DNA from: Aminobacter aminovorans
GTDB taxonomy: Bacteria > Pseudomonadota > Alphaproteobacteria > Rhizobiales > Rhizobiaceae
Assembly: GCF_900445235.1 (NCBI RefSeq)
Contig: NZ_UFSM01000001.1
Location: forward strand, 4,355,501-4,419,500
Direction of reading: 5' to 3'
Length of the DNA stretch: 64,000 nucleotides
Below the pieces are notes generated by a model. The model searched no databases. It was not told where the DNA came from and saw only the letters and a program-made list of their open reading frames with translations. Both the position numbers and the translations under genes were made by a program. This document shows positions 1 through 8,026 of the stretch, in pieces; the first letter of the stretch is position 1; each line of letters starts with the position of its first letter.

Positions 1-247
1 GCGACGAACCGGTGTCGGCAGCCGGGTCGATCCGGGCCTTGACCTGCACGCTGACGACAGCCGGCGAGACCTGCTGGACGACGTCGGCAAAGCCGGGTGC
101 CTGGGGCGCTTCGACGCGCACAGCCTCGGCGTAGACGGGGGCCGTTCCGCCGGTGACGGCGCCGAAGCCGATCGCGCCCGCCAGGGCGACGGATGCAGCG
201 GCAGCCATGAGACGCTTGCGAGAACGCGAAAGGGGGGTGGTGCTCAT
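1..247 (-). CDS. degP: Do-family serine endopeptidase (DegP/HtrA-like), 5' part only
   Basis: Only the first 82 codons lie in the window; the gene runs off the left edge. The ATG at 247 is followed by a basic N-region (Ser/Arg/Lys rich), a hydrophobic alanine-rich stretch and an Ala-x-Ala-like exit, so it is a secreted precursor. The following residues, GFADVVQQVSPAVVSVQV, are the typical start of the HtrA/DegP protease domain. Family role: periplasmic chaperone-protease with a His-Asp-Ser triad and PDZ domains; none of these are visible here. It lies just downstream of ccmH on the same strand, the ccmIEFH-degP order known from rhizobia. Confidence 0.85.
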   Translation of the reverse strand, partial: MSTTPLSRSRKRLMAAAASVALAGAIGFGAVTGGTAPVYAEAVRVEAPQAPGFADVVQQVSPAVVSVQVKARIDPAADTGSS

Positions 248-365
248 TGTCTCTGATCCTCTTGAACAGGATGCAGTGGAGTCGCATCCGTTGGTTCAAG
301 AGATAGAGAAGCTCACATTACGCCACCATTTCCGAAGCATGAAACTTTCGTAATGTTGGCTTGGC

Positions 366-833
366 TCACACGTCCTTGTTCAGGATCGCTTCGAGCGCTG
401 CCTGCTCGTCCTTGGTCAGCCCTGCAGGCTCCTGCCTGCGGCGCGATCGGGCCGACAGCAAGACGAAGGCGCCACCGCCGAGCAGGAGCAGCACCGGCGT
501 GCCCCACAGCAAGGCGTTGCGCAGGTTGAACTGCGGCTTGAGCAGCACGAATTCGCCATAACGCGAGACGATGTAGGCCATCACCTGCTCGTCGCTGTCG
601 CCGGCCAGCAGCCGCTCGCGCAACAGCACCCGGAGATCGCCGGCCAGTTCGGCATCGGATTCGTCGATCGACTGGTTCTGGCAGACCATGCAGCGCAGCT
701 CTTCCGAAAGCAGCCGCGCACGTGCCTCGAGCTTCGGATCGGCAAGCATTTCGCTGGGCTTCACCGCAAGCGCCGTTCCTGCAAACAGCAGCGCTGCGAC
801 AAATCCCGCGATCGCCGGCAGCCGGCCGTTCAT
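366..833 (-). CDS. ccmH: Cytochrome c-type biogenesis protein CcmH (CycL)
   Basis: 155 residues. A signal/membrane segment occupies roughly residues 5-23, then comes the CcmH signature RCMVCQNQSIDESD with redox cysteines at 48 and 51, and a C-terminal membrane helix near 105-125 (NALLWGTPVLLLL). Known family role: periplasmic thioredoxin-like factor that reduces apocytochrome c cysteines and helps CcmF in heme ligation. The reading frame is open further upstream, but the ATG at 833 gives a proper signal peptide and overlaps the ccmF stop by 4 bases, which fits translational coupling. Last gene of the ccmIEFH cluster. Confidence 0.93.
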   Translation of the reverse strand: MNGRLPAIAGFVAALLFAGTALAVKPSEMLADPKLEARARLLSEELRCMVCQNQSIDESDAELAGDLRVLLRERLLAGDSDEQVMAYIVSRYGEFVLLKPQFNLRNALLWGTPVLLLLGGGAFVLLSARSRRRQEPAGLTKDEQAALEAILNKDV

Positions 834-2812
834 GATGGCACCGCAACCGGCTTGGCGGATTTGCGCCGCGCCGGCGCGCCCACCCGCAGGCGGCGGTCGA
901 GCAGCGAGACGAAGCCGCCCAGCATCATCACCAGCGATCCGCCCCAGATCAGCGTGACCAGCGGCTTCCACCAGACACGCACGACCACGGAGCCGTCGCC
1001 CGATTCATCGCCGAGCGAGACATAAAGCTGGCTGAGCCACATCGTCTTGATGCCCGCTTCCGTCGTCGGCATCTGGCGCACCGGATAGAAACGCTTGGAC
1101 GACATGATGACATCGCTCGGCTGCCCATTGGCGCCGAGCAGAGAGAAATGGCCCCGATCCTCGGTGAAGTTCGGCCCACGGACCGGCGTCAGCCCGTCGA
1201 AGCGCAGACTGTAGCCGGAGATTTCCACCACCTGCCCCGGCTTCATGACCAGGATCGCTTCCTTCTCGAAGGACAGCACGCCGACGATGCCGAGCAGCGT
1301 CAAGCCAAGACCGAGATGGGCGATCGCCGTGCCGAACACCGAGCGCGGCAGGCCGACGAAACGGCGCAGCGCCATCCTCGGCGCGACATTGCCGATGCCG
1401 GCCTTCAAGGCGAGATCGGTGAGCGCGCCGAGCACCAGCCAGGCCGAAAGACCAGCACCGAGAGCCGCGAACACCGAGGCGCCATCGATGAACAGATATG
1501 TCACAAGGACTGCCAGCAGGGCCGCGCCAAAGGCAAACATCAGCCGCTGCGCCACCGCAAAGACATCGCCGCGCTTCCAGGCCAGCAGCGGGCCGAACGG
1601 CACGACGACCAGAAGCGGGATCATCAGCGGGCCGAAGGTGAGGTTGAAGAACGGCTCGCCGACGGAAATCTTGTCGCCGAACAAAGCTTCGACGACCAGC
1701 GGATAGAGCGTGCCGATCAGCACGGTCGCGGTCGCGGTGGTCAGGAACAGATTGTTCAGCACCAGCGAGCCTTCGCGCGAGATCGGATGGAAGATGCCGC
1801 CGGCCGTCAGCGACGACGCCCGAAAGGCAAACAGCGCCAGCGAACCGCCGATGAACAGCGTCAGTATGCAAAGGATGAACACGCCGCGGCTCGGGTCGCT
1901 GGCAAAGGAGTGAACCGAGGTCAACACGCCCGAACGCACCAGGAATGTACCGAGCAAGGACAGCGAGAAGGTCAGGATGGCGAGCAGCAGCGTCCAGATC
2001 TTCAGCGCCGAGCGCTTTTCCATGACGATGGCCGAGTGCAGCAGCGCCGTGCCGGCCAGCCACGGCATGAAGGATGCGTTCTCGACCGGATCCCAGAACC
2101 AGAAGCCGCCCCAGCCGAGTTCGTAATAGGCCCAGTAGGAGCCCATGGCGATGCCGCCGGTCAGGAACACCCAGGCAGCGAGCGTCCACGGCCGCACCCA
2201 GCGTGCCCAGGCGGCGTCGATGCGGCCCTCGATCAGGGCTGCCACCGCAAAGGAGAAGCAGATGGAGAAGCCGACATAACCGAGATAAAGCAGCGGCGGA
2301 TGAACCGCGAGGCCGACGTCCTGGAGGATCGGGTTGAGATCCTTGCCCTCGATCGGCGCCGGCACAAGCCGGGCGAACGGGTTGGACGTGATCAGGATGA
2401 AGAGCAGGAAGGCCGTGCCGATCCAGCCCTGGACGGCGAGCACATTGGCGCGCAGCGTGGCCGGAAGATTGCTGCCGAAGGCCGCGACCAGGGCGCCGAA
2501 GAAGCTGAGGATCAGCACCCACAGCAGCATCGAGCCTTCGTGGTTACCCCAGGTGCCGGTGAACTTGTAGATCAGCGGCTGCAGCGAGTGAGAATTCTCC
2601 CAGACATTGGTGACCGAGAAGTCGGACTGGACATAGGCCATCGTCAAGGCGGCGAAAGACAAGGCGATCAGGGCAAAGCCGGTGACGGTGACAGGACCGC
2701 CGACCGCCATCAGCCTGGTGTCGCCCTTGTAGGCTCCGTAGAGCGGAACGAGCGACTGCACCAGCGACAGGGCGAACGCCAGGATAAGCGCGAAGTGACC
2801 CGTCTCGACCAT
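830..2812 (-). CDS. ccmF: Heme lyase CcmF/NrfE family subunit (CycK)
   Basis: 660 residues, normal length for CcmF. It is a polytopic inner-membrane protein with many hydrophobic segments. The tryptophan-rich WWD-type motif is visible as GWGGFWFWDPVENASFMPW around residue 230, the periplasmic heme-handling loop. Conserved histidines lie near HPPLLYLGY and HSFASDPSRG. Known role: with CcmH it attaches heme from holo-CcmE to the CxxCH motifs of c-type cytochromes. It lies 16 bases after ccmE and overlaps ccmH. Long open frames on the opposite strand here are codon-bias shadows. Confidence 0.95.
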   Translation of the reverse strand: MVETGHFALILAFALSLVQSLVPLYGAYKGDTRLMAVGGPVTVTGFALIALSFAALTMAYVQSDFSVTNVWENSHSLQPLIYKFTGTWGNHEGSMLLWVLILSFFGALVAAFGSNLPATLRANVLAVQGWIGTAFLLFILITSNPFARLVPAPIEGKDLNPILQDVGLAVHPPLLYLGYVGFSICFSFAVAALIEGRIDAAWARWVRPWTLAAWVFLTGGIAMGSYWAYYELGWGGFWFWDPVENASFMPWLAGTALLHSAIVMEKRSALKIWTLLLAILTFSLSLLGTFLVRSGVLTSVHSFASDPSRGVFILCILTLFIGGSLALFAFRASSLTAGGIFHPISREGSLVLNNLFLTTATATVLIGTLYPLVVEALFGDKISVGEPFFNLTFGPLMIPLLVVVPFGPLLAWKRGDVFAVAQRLMFAFGAALLAVLVTYLFIDGASVFAALGAGLSAWLVLGALTDLALKAGIGNVAPRMALRRFVGLPRSVFGTAIAHLGLGLTLLGIVGVLSFEKEAILVMKPGQVVEISGYSLRFDGLTPVRGPNFTEDRGHFSLLGANGQPSDVIMSSKRFYPVRQMPTTEAGIKTMWLSQLYVSLGDESGDGSVVVRVWWKPLVTLIWGGSLVMMLGGFVSLLDRRLRVGAPARRKSAKPVAVPS

Positions 2813-2828
2813 CAGCGCTGCCCGCCAT

Positions 2829-3269
2829 TCATTGCGTGGTCTCCTGCCATACGCCCTTCGCCTTCAGGCTGTCGGCGACTTCCTTCGGCATGTAGTTCTC
2901 GTCGTGCTTGGCCAGCACGCTGTCGGCGATGAACTCGCCATCCGGCCCGAAACTGCCTTCGGTGATCACACCCTGCCCCTCCCGGAACAGATCGGGCAGG
3001 ATACCGGTATAGCGCACTTTCACCGTCTTTTCGGAATCGGTTACGCCGAACTCGACCTGGGTGCCCTGCCCGCGCAGGATGCTGCCGTTCTCGACAAGAC
3101 CGCCGAGGCGAATGCGCTGGCCGGGCTGCAGGGTCGCAGCCTGCAGATCCGCGGGCATGTAGAAATAGGACGCCTTCTGGCCGAGCGCGTAGAAGGTCAG
3201 CGCGGTTGCCGCCCCCAGGAAGGCCAGCGCGCCTGCGATCACCGAAAGCCGTTTTTGCTTGCGCGTCAT
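2829..3269 (-). CDS. ccmE: Cytochrome c maturation heme chaperone CcmE (CycJ)
   Basis: 146 residues: short cytoplasmic basic N-terminus, one membrane anchor (about 10-29), then the periplasmic OB-fold beta domain. The heme-binding signature is present as [10 protein letters not shown], giving His122 for the covalent heme bond and Tyr126 as axial ligand. Known role: periplasmic heme chaperone that takes heme from CcmABCD and passes it to CcmF/H. Three bases separate it from the end of ccmI, so co-transcription is very likely. Confidence 0.95.
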   Translation of the reverse strand: MTRKQKRLSVIAGALAFLGAATALTFYALGQKASYFYMPADLQAATLQPGQRIRLGGLVENGSILRGQGTQVEFGVTDSEKTVKVRYTGILPDLFREGQGVITEGSFGPDGEFIADSVLAKHDENYMPKEVADSLKAKGVWQETTQ

Positions 3270-3272
3270 CGT

Positions 3273-4436
3273 CTACTCCGTGACATCAAGGCCGAGCGAA
3301 CCCGCGAGTTCCGTAAGCTTGCGACCGTCCTCGCTGTCACGGCCCAGTGCCGTGTAAGCGCGGCCAAGCGCATCCTGCGCCAGGTCGGTCTTGCCGAGCA
3401 CCTGATATGAACGCACCAGCCTGAGCCAGCCTTCCGGATCGCGCGGGTTCTGGCGCAGCTTTTCATCCAGCGTCGCCACCATGCCCTCGATCATCGCCGT
3501 ACGGTCGCCCGACGACATGGAAGCGGCGGCGGCGATGTCCTCCTGGTTCGGTCCAGGCGCGCCGGCGGCCGGCTTGGCCGGCGCGGTACGCAGCTCGGGC
3601 TGAGTTTGTGCCGTTCGCAGCTCGGCCTGGGCAATCGCCTGGTCGGTCGCCGCACGCCACGGCGAGTCGGCAGGCAGGCTTGCGGCCAACAGCCGCCAGG
3701 CAGCAGCGGCATCGGCAATGTTGCCTTCCTGCGCCAGCGCCAGTGCCAGGAAGTAGCGGGCCTTGGCATCGGCGGGCTCAAGCTTCAGTGCTGCCTCGAA
3801 AGCCAGGCGGGCGTCGGAGGTGACGATGCCGCCCGCCGATCCGGCGATGGCCTCGCCGAGGCCGGCCTGACGTGCAGTCGTCGAGCCCAGGATGCGGATG
3901 GCGTTGCGATAGGCGGTGACGGCGTCGTTGGCGCGCCCGATCCTGAGATAGACAGGCGCAAGCACGTCCCAGCCGCGGCCGTCGGACGGATTTGCCACCA
4001 GATGTGCCTCGGCGCGGGCGATCAGTTCGTCGACCGAGCTGTCCGCCGGCTTCTGCGACAGGCGCGCGCTCAATGGCTGCGAGGGAACGGTGGGCGAGCC
4101 GATCGCGGTATAGACGCCCCAGCTCAACAGCGGGACGGCAAGCACGGCGATCATGCCGACGAGACGAGGCCCAAGCTGCGATGCCTTCTTCGGCTCGCGC
4201 GCATTTTCGGCATCGAGCCTAATGATCCGGCGGGCGATCTCGGCGCGCGCCTGCTCGGCATCGGAAGGCGCGATCAGCCCACGCGCCGCATCCCTGTCGA
4301 CTTCGCCGAGTTGATCGCGATAGACTTCGAGGTCATGGCTCGCATCGTCCTTGGCCCTGGTCTGTCGCGTCAGCGGCAACAAGACCGCAAGGCTCGCACC
4401 AAGCGTCAGAACAGCGGCTATGATCCAGAACAGCAT
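3273..4436 (-). CDS. ccmI: Cytochrome c biogenesis protein CcmI (CycH)
   Basis: 387 residues from the ATG at 4436 (MLFWIIAAVLTLGA), chosen over an open-frame start nine codons upstream because it begins directly with the first membrane helix. A second helix lies near residues 90-110 (LVGMIAVLAVPLLSWGVY). Between them is a basic cytoplasmic loop; after them is a periplasmic TPR region (SDGRGWDVLAPVYLRIGRA, DPEGWLRLVRSYQVLG). Known role: apocytochrome c chaperone that presents the C-terminus to the heme ligation complex. First gene of the ccmIEFH cluster. Confidence 0.92.
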   Translation of the reverse strand: MLFWIIAAVLTLGASLAVLLPLTRQTRAKDDASHDLEVYRDQLGEVDRDAARGLIAPSDAEQARAEIARRIIRLDAENAREPKKASQLGPRLVGMIAVLAVPLLSWGVYTAIGSPTVPSQPLSARLSQKPADSSVDELIARAEAHLVANPSDGRGWDVLAPVYLRIGRANDAVTAYRNAIRILGSTTARQAGLGEAIAGSAGGIVTSDARLAFEAALKLEPADAKARYFLALALAQEGNIADAAAAWRLLAASLPADSPWRAATDQAIAQAELRTAQTQPELRTAPAKPAAGAPGPNQEDIAAAASMSSGDRTAMIEGMVATLDEKLRQNPRDPEGWLRLVRSYQVLGKTDLAQDALGRAYTALGRDSEDGRKLTELAGSLGLDVTE

Positions 4437-4535
4437 GTCACCTAAATAGCCAGCAGCCTCCAAGCTGCCAACATCTCCGTGCTGCGGCTTATTGACGGTT
4501 CTAACGCCCCTGCCAAAGCAACAACACGTGAAGAC

Positions 4536-4979
4536 TTAGGTCAGCGGCGTCCAGCTGCCATCGGCATTCCGGCAGGCCGTGCCGCGCGCGACCAGCGGTG
4601 TTCCCGTGGTGAAGACGGTCTGCGAATACTGGCGGCAGTCCTGCGAGCCGACGCGATAGGGCTGGGCGGCCACGACCTCGCCCGAACGTCCGTCGCCCTT
4701 CCAGGCGACCGCTTGTCCGCCCTGGCCGTATTCCAGCGCGCGGTACTCGGCCTCCAGGGCCTTGCGCCGATCGTCACTGTTCAAGCCATTGCCGATCGTG
4801 CCGCCGATGAGGCCGCCATCCATCGCATTGATGATACGTGTGGCAACCTTGCCGCTCGAGCCATCGTCGCCGCCGCCAAGCGCTGGAACCACGCCGCCGC
4901 CACTGCTCAGGCTCGTCGTCGTGCAGCCTGAGCCGGCAAGCAATGCTGCAACCAGTGCCACCCGAAATCTCATGCTCAT
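4536..4979 (-). CDS. Small outer-membrane lipoprotein, RT0821/Lpp0805 surface-protein type
   Basis: 147 residues. An N-terminal lipoprotein signal ends in a lipobox LLAGSGC, with the lipidated Cys near residue 19. A glycine/serine-rich linker follows, then the glycine-zipper-like GGLIGGTIGNGLNSDDRR and a C-terminal domain with SQDCRQYSQTVF and RNADGSWTPLT. This is the pattern of alphaproteobacterial 16-17 kDa antigen-like proteins. Function unknown; envelope location is inferred from the signal. It sits between feuQ and ccmI on the same strand. Start is uncertain: GTG 4982, ATG 4979 or ATG 4973 are all in frame. Confidence 0.8.
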   Translation of the reverse strand: MSMRFRVALVAALLAGSGCTTTSLSSGGGVVPALGGGDDGSSGKVATRIINAMDGGLIGGTIGNGLNSDDRRKALEAEYRALEYGQGGQAVAWKGDGRSGEVVAAQPYRVGSQDCRQYSQTVFTTGTPLVARGTACRNADGSWTPLT

Positions 4980-5065
4980 CACCGGTCCCGAATTTGCGTC
5001 CGCTTACAAGGGCTTGGCGCCGCGTTAGATTGCATCTTTGGCCGAAATGGGGCCGATTCGGCCAG

Positions 5066-5097
5066 CCATTTCTCCAACCATTTCTCCGCCCATTTCT
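5066..5097. repeat. Three copies of an 8-mer at exact 12-base period next to the feuQ stop
   Basis: CCATTTCT occurs at 5066, 5078 and 5090, each 12 bases apart, with spacers CCAA and CCGC. The third copy ends within the feuQ stop codon (TAG on the minus strand at 5098-5096). It reads like a slipped-strand tandem duplication in the 3' untranslated part of feuQ. No function is implied. Confidence 0.6.
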
Positions 5098-6508
5098 ATT
5101 GCACGCCGCGCAGTTCCACGACGGCCTTCAATCCCCCCATCGTCGAGCGCTCAAGCCGAAGCGTGCCGCCATACTCCTTGACCAGATCGGCGACGATCGC
5201 CAGCCCGAGGCCCGTACCCGGCTTGGTCTCGTCGAGGCGCCTGCCCCGCTGCAATGCCTCGCGCGCCTTGTCTTCCGGAATCCCTGGACCGTCATCCTCG
5301 ATCAGGATCGAAAACCGCGGCGGCTCCTCATTCACCGGCTCCGCCACTTCAACTGATATGCGGACGGCACTGTGCGCCCATTTCATCGCGTTTTCGAGCA
5401 GATTGCCGACAACTTCCTCGAGATCCTCGCGCTCACCGGCAAAAACCACATCTGCCGCAGGCAGATCGAGCGAGAAAGACGTGCCACGCGAGAGCTTCTC
5501 CATCACCCGCACCATACGCTGAAGCAACGGGCCCACCGGCGTACGGTAGACCACGCTTTCGCGCTGCGCCGCGACCCGGGCACGCTGGAGATAGTGGTCG
5601 ATCTGCTTCTGCATGGCGGTGGCATGGTCGGCGAAAAGCTGCCCCTTGGGGCCGCCCAGCGCCCGGCCCTCATTCAGCATCACGGCCAGCGGCGTCTTCA
5701 GCGAATGCGCCAGGTTGCCGACCTGGGTCCGTGACCGCTCTACGATGCGGCGGTTGTTTTCGATCAGCGCATTGGTTTCGTTGGCGAGCGGCTGGATTTC
5801 GGCGGGGAAGCGTCCGGTCAGGCGCTGCGCCGTGCCTTCGCGCACCATGGCAAGCGCATTGCGCACGCGTGCCAGCGGCTGCAGGCCGAGCAGGATGGCG
5901 ATGGCGTTGATCGCGATCATGCCGAGGCCGAACAAGGAGAGATAGGTGAACAGGCGCCATTCGAAGCCGCGGATCTCGGCTTCGAGTTCTGAGCGGTTGC
6001 CCATGACGCGAAACCGCGCGATGCGGTTCTGCGAATCGAGCACGAACTCGGTCTCGAAGACCTCGAGTTCCTCGCCGACGATGCCGGCGACGCGATAATG
6101 GCGCTGAAACTCGGCGTTGAACGGCACGTCTTCGACGCTGGGCGACGCCACCGGCTCGGTCATCGACGACGACCTGAGTTGCCCGACAAGCCCCTTGGAC
6201 ACCGGCTCGACAGACCAGTACCAGCCAGACTCAGGCTCGGAGAATCGAAGATCGCCGAGATCGGGGCCGCCGGTCAGCGTGCCGCTGTCCGAGAGACCGA
6301 CCGAGCCGATGAGATTGAACAGATGCGCCGACAACAGGCTGTCGAAGCCGCGTTCGCTGGTCTGGCGATAGAGCGAACTGATGACCGTGAAGATCAGGGC
6401 GAAGGCGAGGATCGCCCAGACGGTCGAAAACGCGATGACGCGAAACGCGAGGGAACGCGGTCCGAGCCCAAGCGCGTAACGCTTCCAGCGCCCCAGTCGT
6501 TTGGCCAG
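5096..6508 (-). CDS. feuQ: Sensor histidine kinase FeuQ-like (probable CTG start)
   Basis: 470 residues from a CTG at 6508. Order: basic N-terminus, membrane helix 1 (about 25-48), periplasmic sensor region, helix 2 (LFGLGMIAINAIAILLGLQ), HAMP-like linker, H-box with phospho-acceptor in NLAHSLKTPLAVML, N-box NLLENAMKWAHS, G1 EDDGPGIPED and G2 GTGLGLAIVADL: a PhoQ-like kinase. No ATG, GTG or TTG exists in frame between the upstream stop and a TTG at 6334, and starting there would delete helix 1. The CTG at 6508 has AGGCGG five bases upstream. Known rhizobial FeuPQ controls cyclic beta-glucan export (ndvA). It follows feuP by 10 bases. Confidence 0.85.
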   Translation of the reverse strand: MAKRLGRWKRYALGLGPRSLAFRVIAFSTVWAILAFALIFTVISSLYRQTSERGFDSLLSAHLFNLIGSVGLSDSGTLTGGPDLGDLRFSEPESGWYWSVEPVSKGLVGQLRSSSMTEPVASPSVEDVPFNAEFQRHYRVAGIVGEELEVFETEFVLDSQNRIARFRVMGNRSELEAEIRGFEWRLFTYLSLFGLGMIAINAIAILLGLQPLARVRNALAMVREGTAQRLTGRFPAEIQPLANETNALIENNRRIVERSRTQVGNLAHSLKTPLAVMLNEGRALGGPKGQLFADHATAMQKQIDHYLQRARVAAQRESVVYRTPVGPLLQRMVRVMEKLSRGTSFSLDLPAADVVFAGEREDLEEVVGNLLENAMKWAHSAVRISVEVAEPVNEEPPRFSILIEDDGPGIPEDKAREALQRGRRLDETKPGTGLGLAIVADLVKEYGGTLRLERSTMGGLKAVVELRGVQ

Positions 6509-6518
6509 CTTTTCCGCC

Positions 6519-7184
6519 TTACGCCTCCGGCTCGCGCATGCGGTACCCCATACCGCGGACGGTTTCGATCATGTCGATGCCCATCTTCTTGCGAAGACGC
6601 CCGACGAACACCTCGATGGTATTGGAATCCCTGTCGAAATCCTGGTCGTAAAGATGCTCGACAAGTTCGGTGCGCGACACGACCTCGCCCATGTGATGCA
6701 TCAGATAGGCGAGCAGACGGAACTCGTGCGAGGTCAGCTTGAGCGGCACGCCGTTGACGTCGGCCTTGGAGGCCTTGGTGTCGAGCCTGAGCGGTCCACA
6801 GGACAGTTCGGACGAAGCATGGCCGGCGGCGCGGCGGATCAGCGCCCTCACCCGCGCCAGCACTTCCTCGATATGAAACGGCTTGGTGACGTAGTCGTCG
6901 GCGCCGGCATCGATGCCGGCAACCTTGTCGCTCCAGCGGTCGCGCGCCGTCAGCATCAGCACCGGCATCTTGCGGCCTTCGCGGCGCCAGCGCTCGACGA
7001 CGCTGATACCGTCCATCTGCGGCAGGCCGATATCGAGCACGATGGCGTCGTAAGGCTCGGTATCGCCGAGGAAATGCCCTTCCTCACCATCAAAGGCCTT
7101 GTCGACGACGTAGCCGGCGTCGGTCAGCGCCTCCGATATCTGGCGGTTCAGGTCCTTGTCATCTTCGACGACGAGTATGCGCAT
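6519..7184 (-). CDS. feuP: Response regulator FeuP-like (OmpR family)
   Basis: 221 residues from the ATG at 7184 (MRILVVEDDKDLNRQ). The receiver domain has acidic pocket EDD at 7-9, phospho-acceptor Asp51 in DAIVLDIGLPQMDG, switch Thr in LMLTARD and Lys in DYVTKPF. A C-terminal winged-helix domain follows (LTSHEFRLLAYLMHH, ending VRGMGYRMREPEA). It is the partner of the downstream kinase. The ccm-degP-feu neighbourhood and the small secreted protein encoded just upstream match the rhizobial feuNPQ locus, so I use the feu names; assignment is by synteny and motif rather than alignment. Confidence 0.9.
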   Translation of the reverse strand: MRILVVEDDKDLNRQISEALTDAGYVVDKAFDGEEGHFLGDTEPYDAIVLDIGLPQMDGISVVERWRREGRKMPVLMLTARDRWSDKVAGIDAGADDYVTKPFHIEEVLARVRALIRRAAGHASSELSCGPLRLDTKASKADVNGVPLKLTSHEFRLLAYLMHHMGEVVSRTELVEHLYDQDFDRDSNTIEVFVGRLRKKMGIDMIETVRGMGYRMREPEA

Positions 7185-7264
7185 GCGGTTTTGCGACCAG
7201 TGAAAAGATGACGGAGATATAGGCGATTCCGGACCTGCGGGAAATCCGGGGCTGGAAGTCCAGG

Positions 7265-7558
7265 CTAGTTGGCCGGCACGACGACCTCGACGCGACGCGG
7301 CCGCTGGCCGTCCTTGGCCGGCACCAAAACCACGATCACGCAGACCGACTGCCCGCCCTGATTGGATTCGGACGCCCGCGCCAGGGTGCCACCGTGCTGG
7401 TCTGCCACCTGCTGGCCAACCGAGTAGCAATCCGCAGCGGCCACAAGGATCTCGCCTTCCGCTGAGCGCACAGGCGCCGCTGCCACCGAAGTGGCAAACA
7501 GGCCAAGCGCGCAGACCGCAGTCATGGCAGGCCGGAACATGGAGCGAAGCGTTTTCAT
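7265..7558 (-). CDS. Small secreted protein, candidate FeuN-like modulator
   Basis: 97 residues. Signal peptide about 1-27 (MKTLRSMFRPAMTAVCALGLF, exit near SVAAA), then a mature domain of about 70 residues with two cysteines (ADCYSVGQQVADQHGG and QSVCVIVVLVPAKDGQRPRR). The end VEVVVPAN resembles PepSY-type small periplasmic proteins. It lies 80 bases upstream of feuP on the same strand. In Sinorhizobium a small periplasmic protein, FeuN, is encoded at this place and restrains FeuQ; that this is its homologue is inferred from position, size and export signal. It may equally be an unrelated PepSY-like protein. Confidence 0.75.
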   Translation of the reverse strand: MKTLRSMFRPAMTAVCALGLFATSVAAAPVRSAEGEILVAAADCYSVGQQVADQHGGTLARASESNQGGQSVCVIVVLVPAKDGQRPRRVEVVVPAN

Positions 7559-8026
7559 GACAGGATTTCTAATACGCCAGTGCTGAACGTGGAATGAACA
7601 ATGAATTCATGCAAACACCCGCATTTGCAAGTCTGCTAATTCTTGCCGATCCGCTTCTTTTTGCCGACGCTCGAACGAAGATCGCGACCAGCCGCGCAAG
7701 CCCGGTGATCGCCTGCAGCAAGGTATCGGTCAACGCCGAATTGTCGAAGCCGTCGATGGGCATGCCGGCAAGCCCGCCCCCAATCGGCATGGTTGCGACC
7801 GGGATCCTGATCGTGCGCGCGTGTATCAGGTGTTTCGGGTTCAATATGTTCATGATCTCCGGGGTAAAACAGCTTGCCTGCTAATCGCTGGAGTGTGTTC
7901 AACTTGCTCTTGTCGCGGCAACAAAAATCGGGGACAAGTCGAACCAGGGCCGAGGGACGCGTGCCCTGAATTCGCCAGCAAAAGCGTTTTGGTGTAAGCT
8001 GCAGTCACGTGCCGGGCTCGTCTCGA
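7559..8026. other. Intergenic region between divergent feu operon and PBP gene
   Basis: 468 bases that should hold the promoters of both divergent units. Open frames of 88-96 codons occur on both strands (for example minus 7853-7569, whose ATG has GGAG only three bases upstream). None has a recognisable domain and they shadow each other, so I call no gene. Bases are less GC-rich near 7560-7660, beside the feuN start. No terminator hairpin was seen. Confidence 0.5.

Noticed and set aside
1148..2932. 594-codon open frame on the plus strand opposite ccmF
   Set aside because: It mirrors the ccmF reading frame in GC-rich DNA, with highly charged low-complexity composition and no domain; ccmF is certain.
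7569..7853. 94-codon minus-strand open frame before feuN
   Set aside because: A GGAG lies close to its ATG, but the spacing is short, there is no domain, and other frames are equally open.
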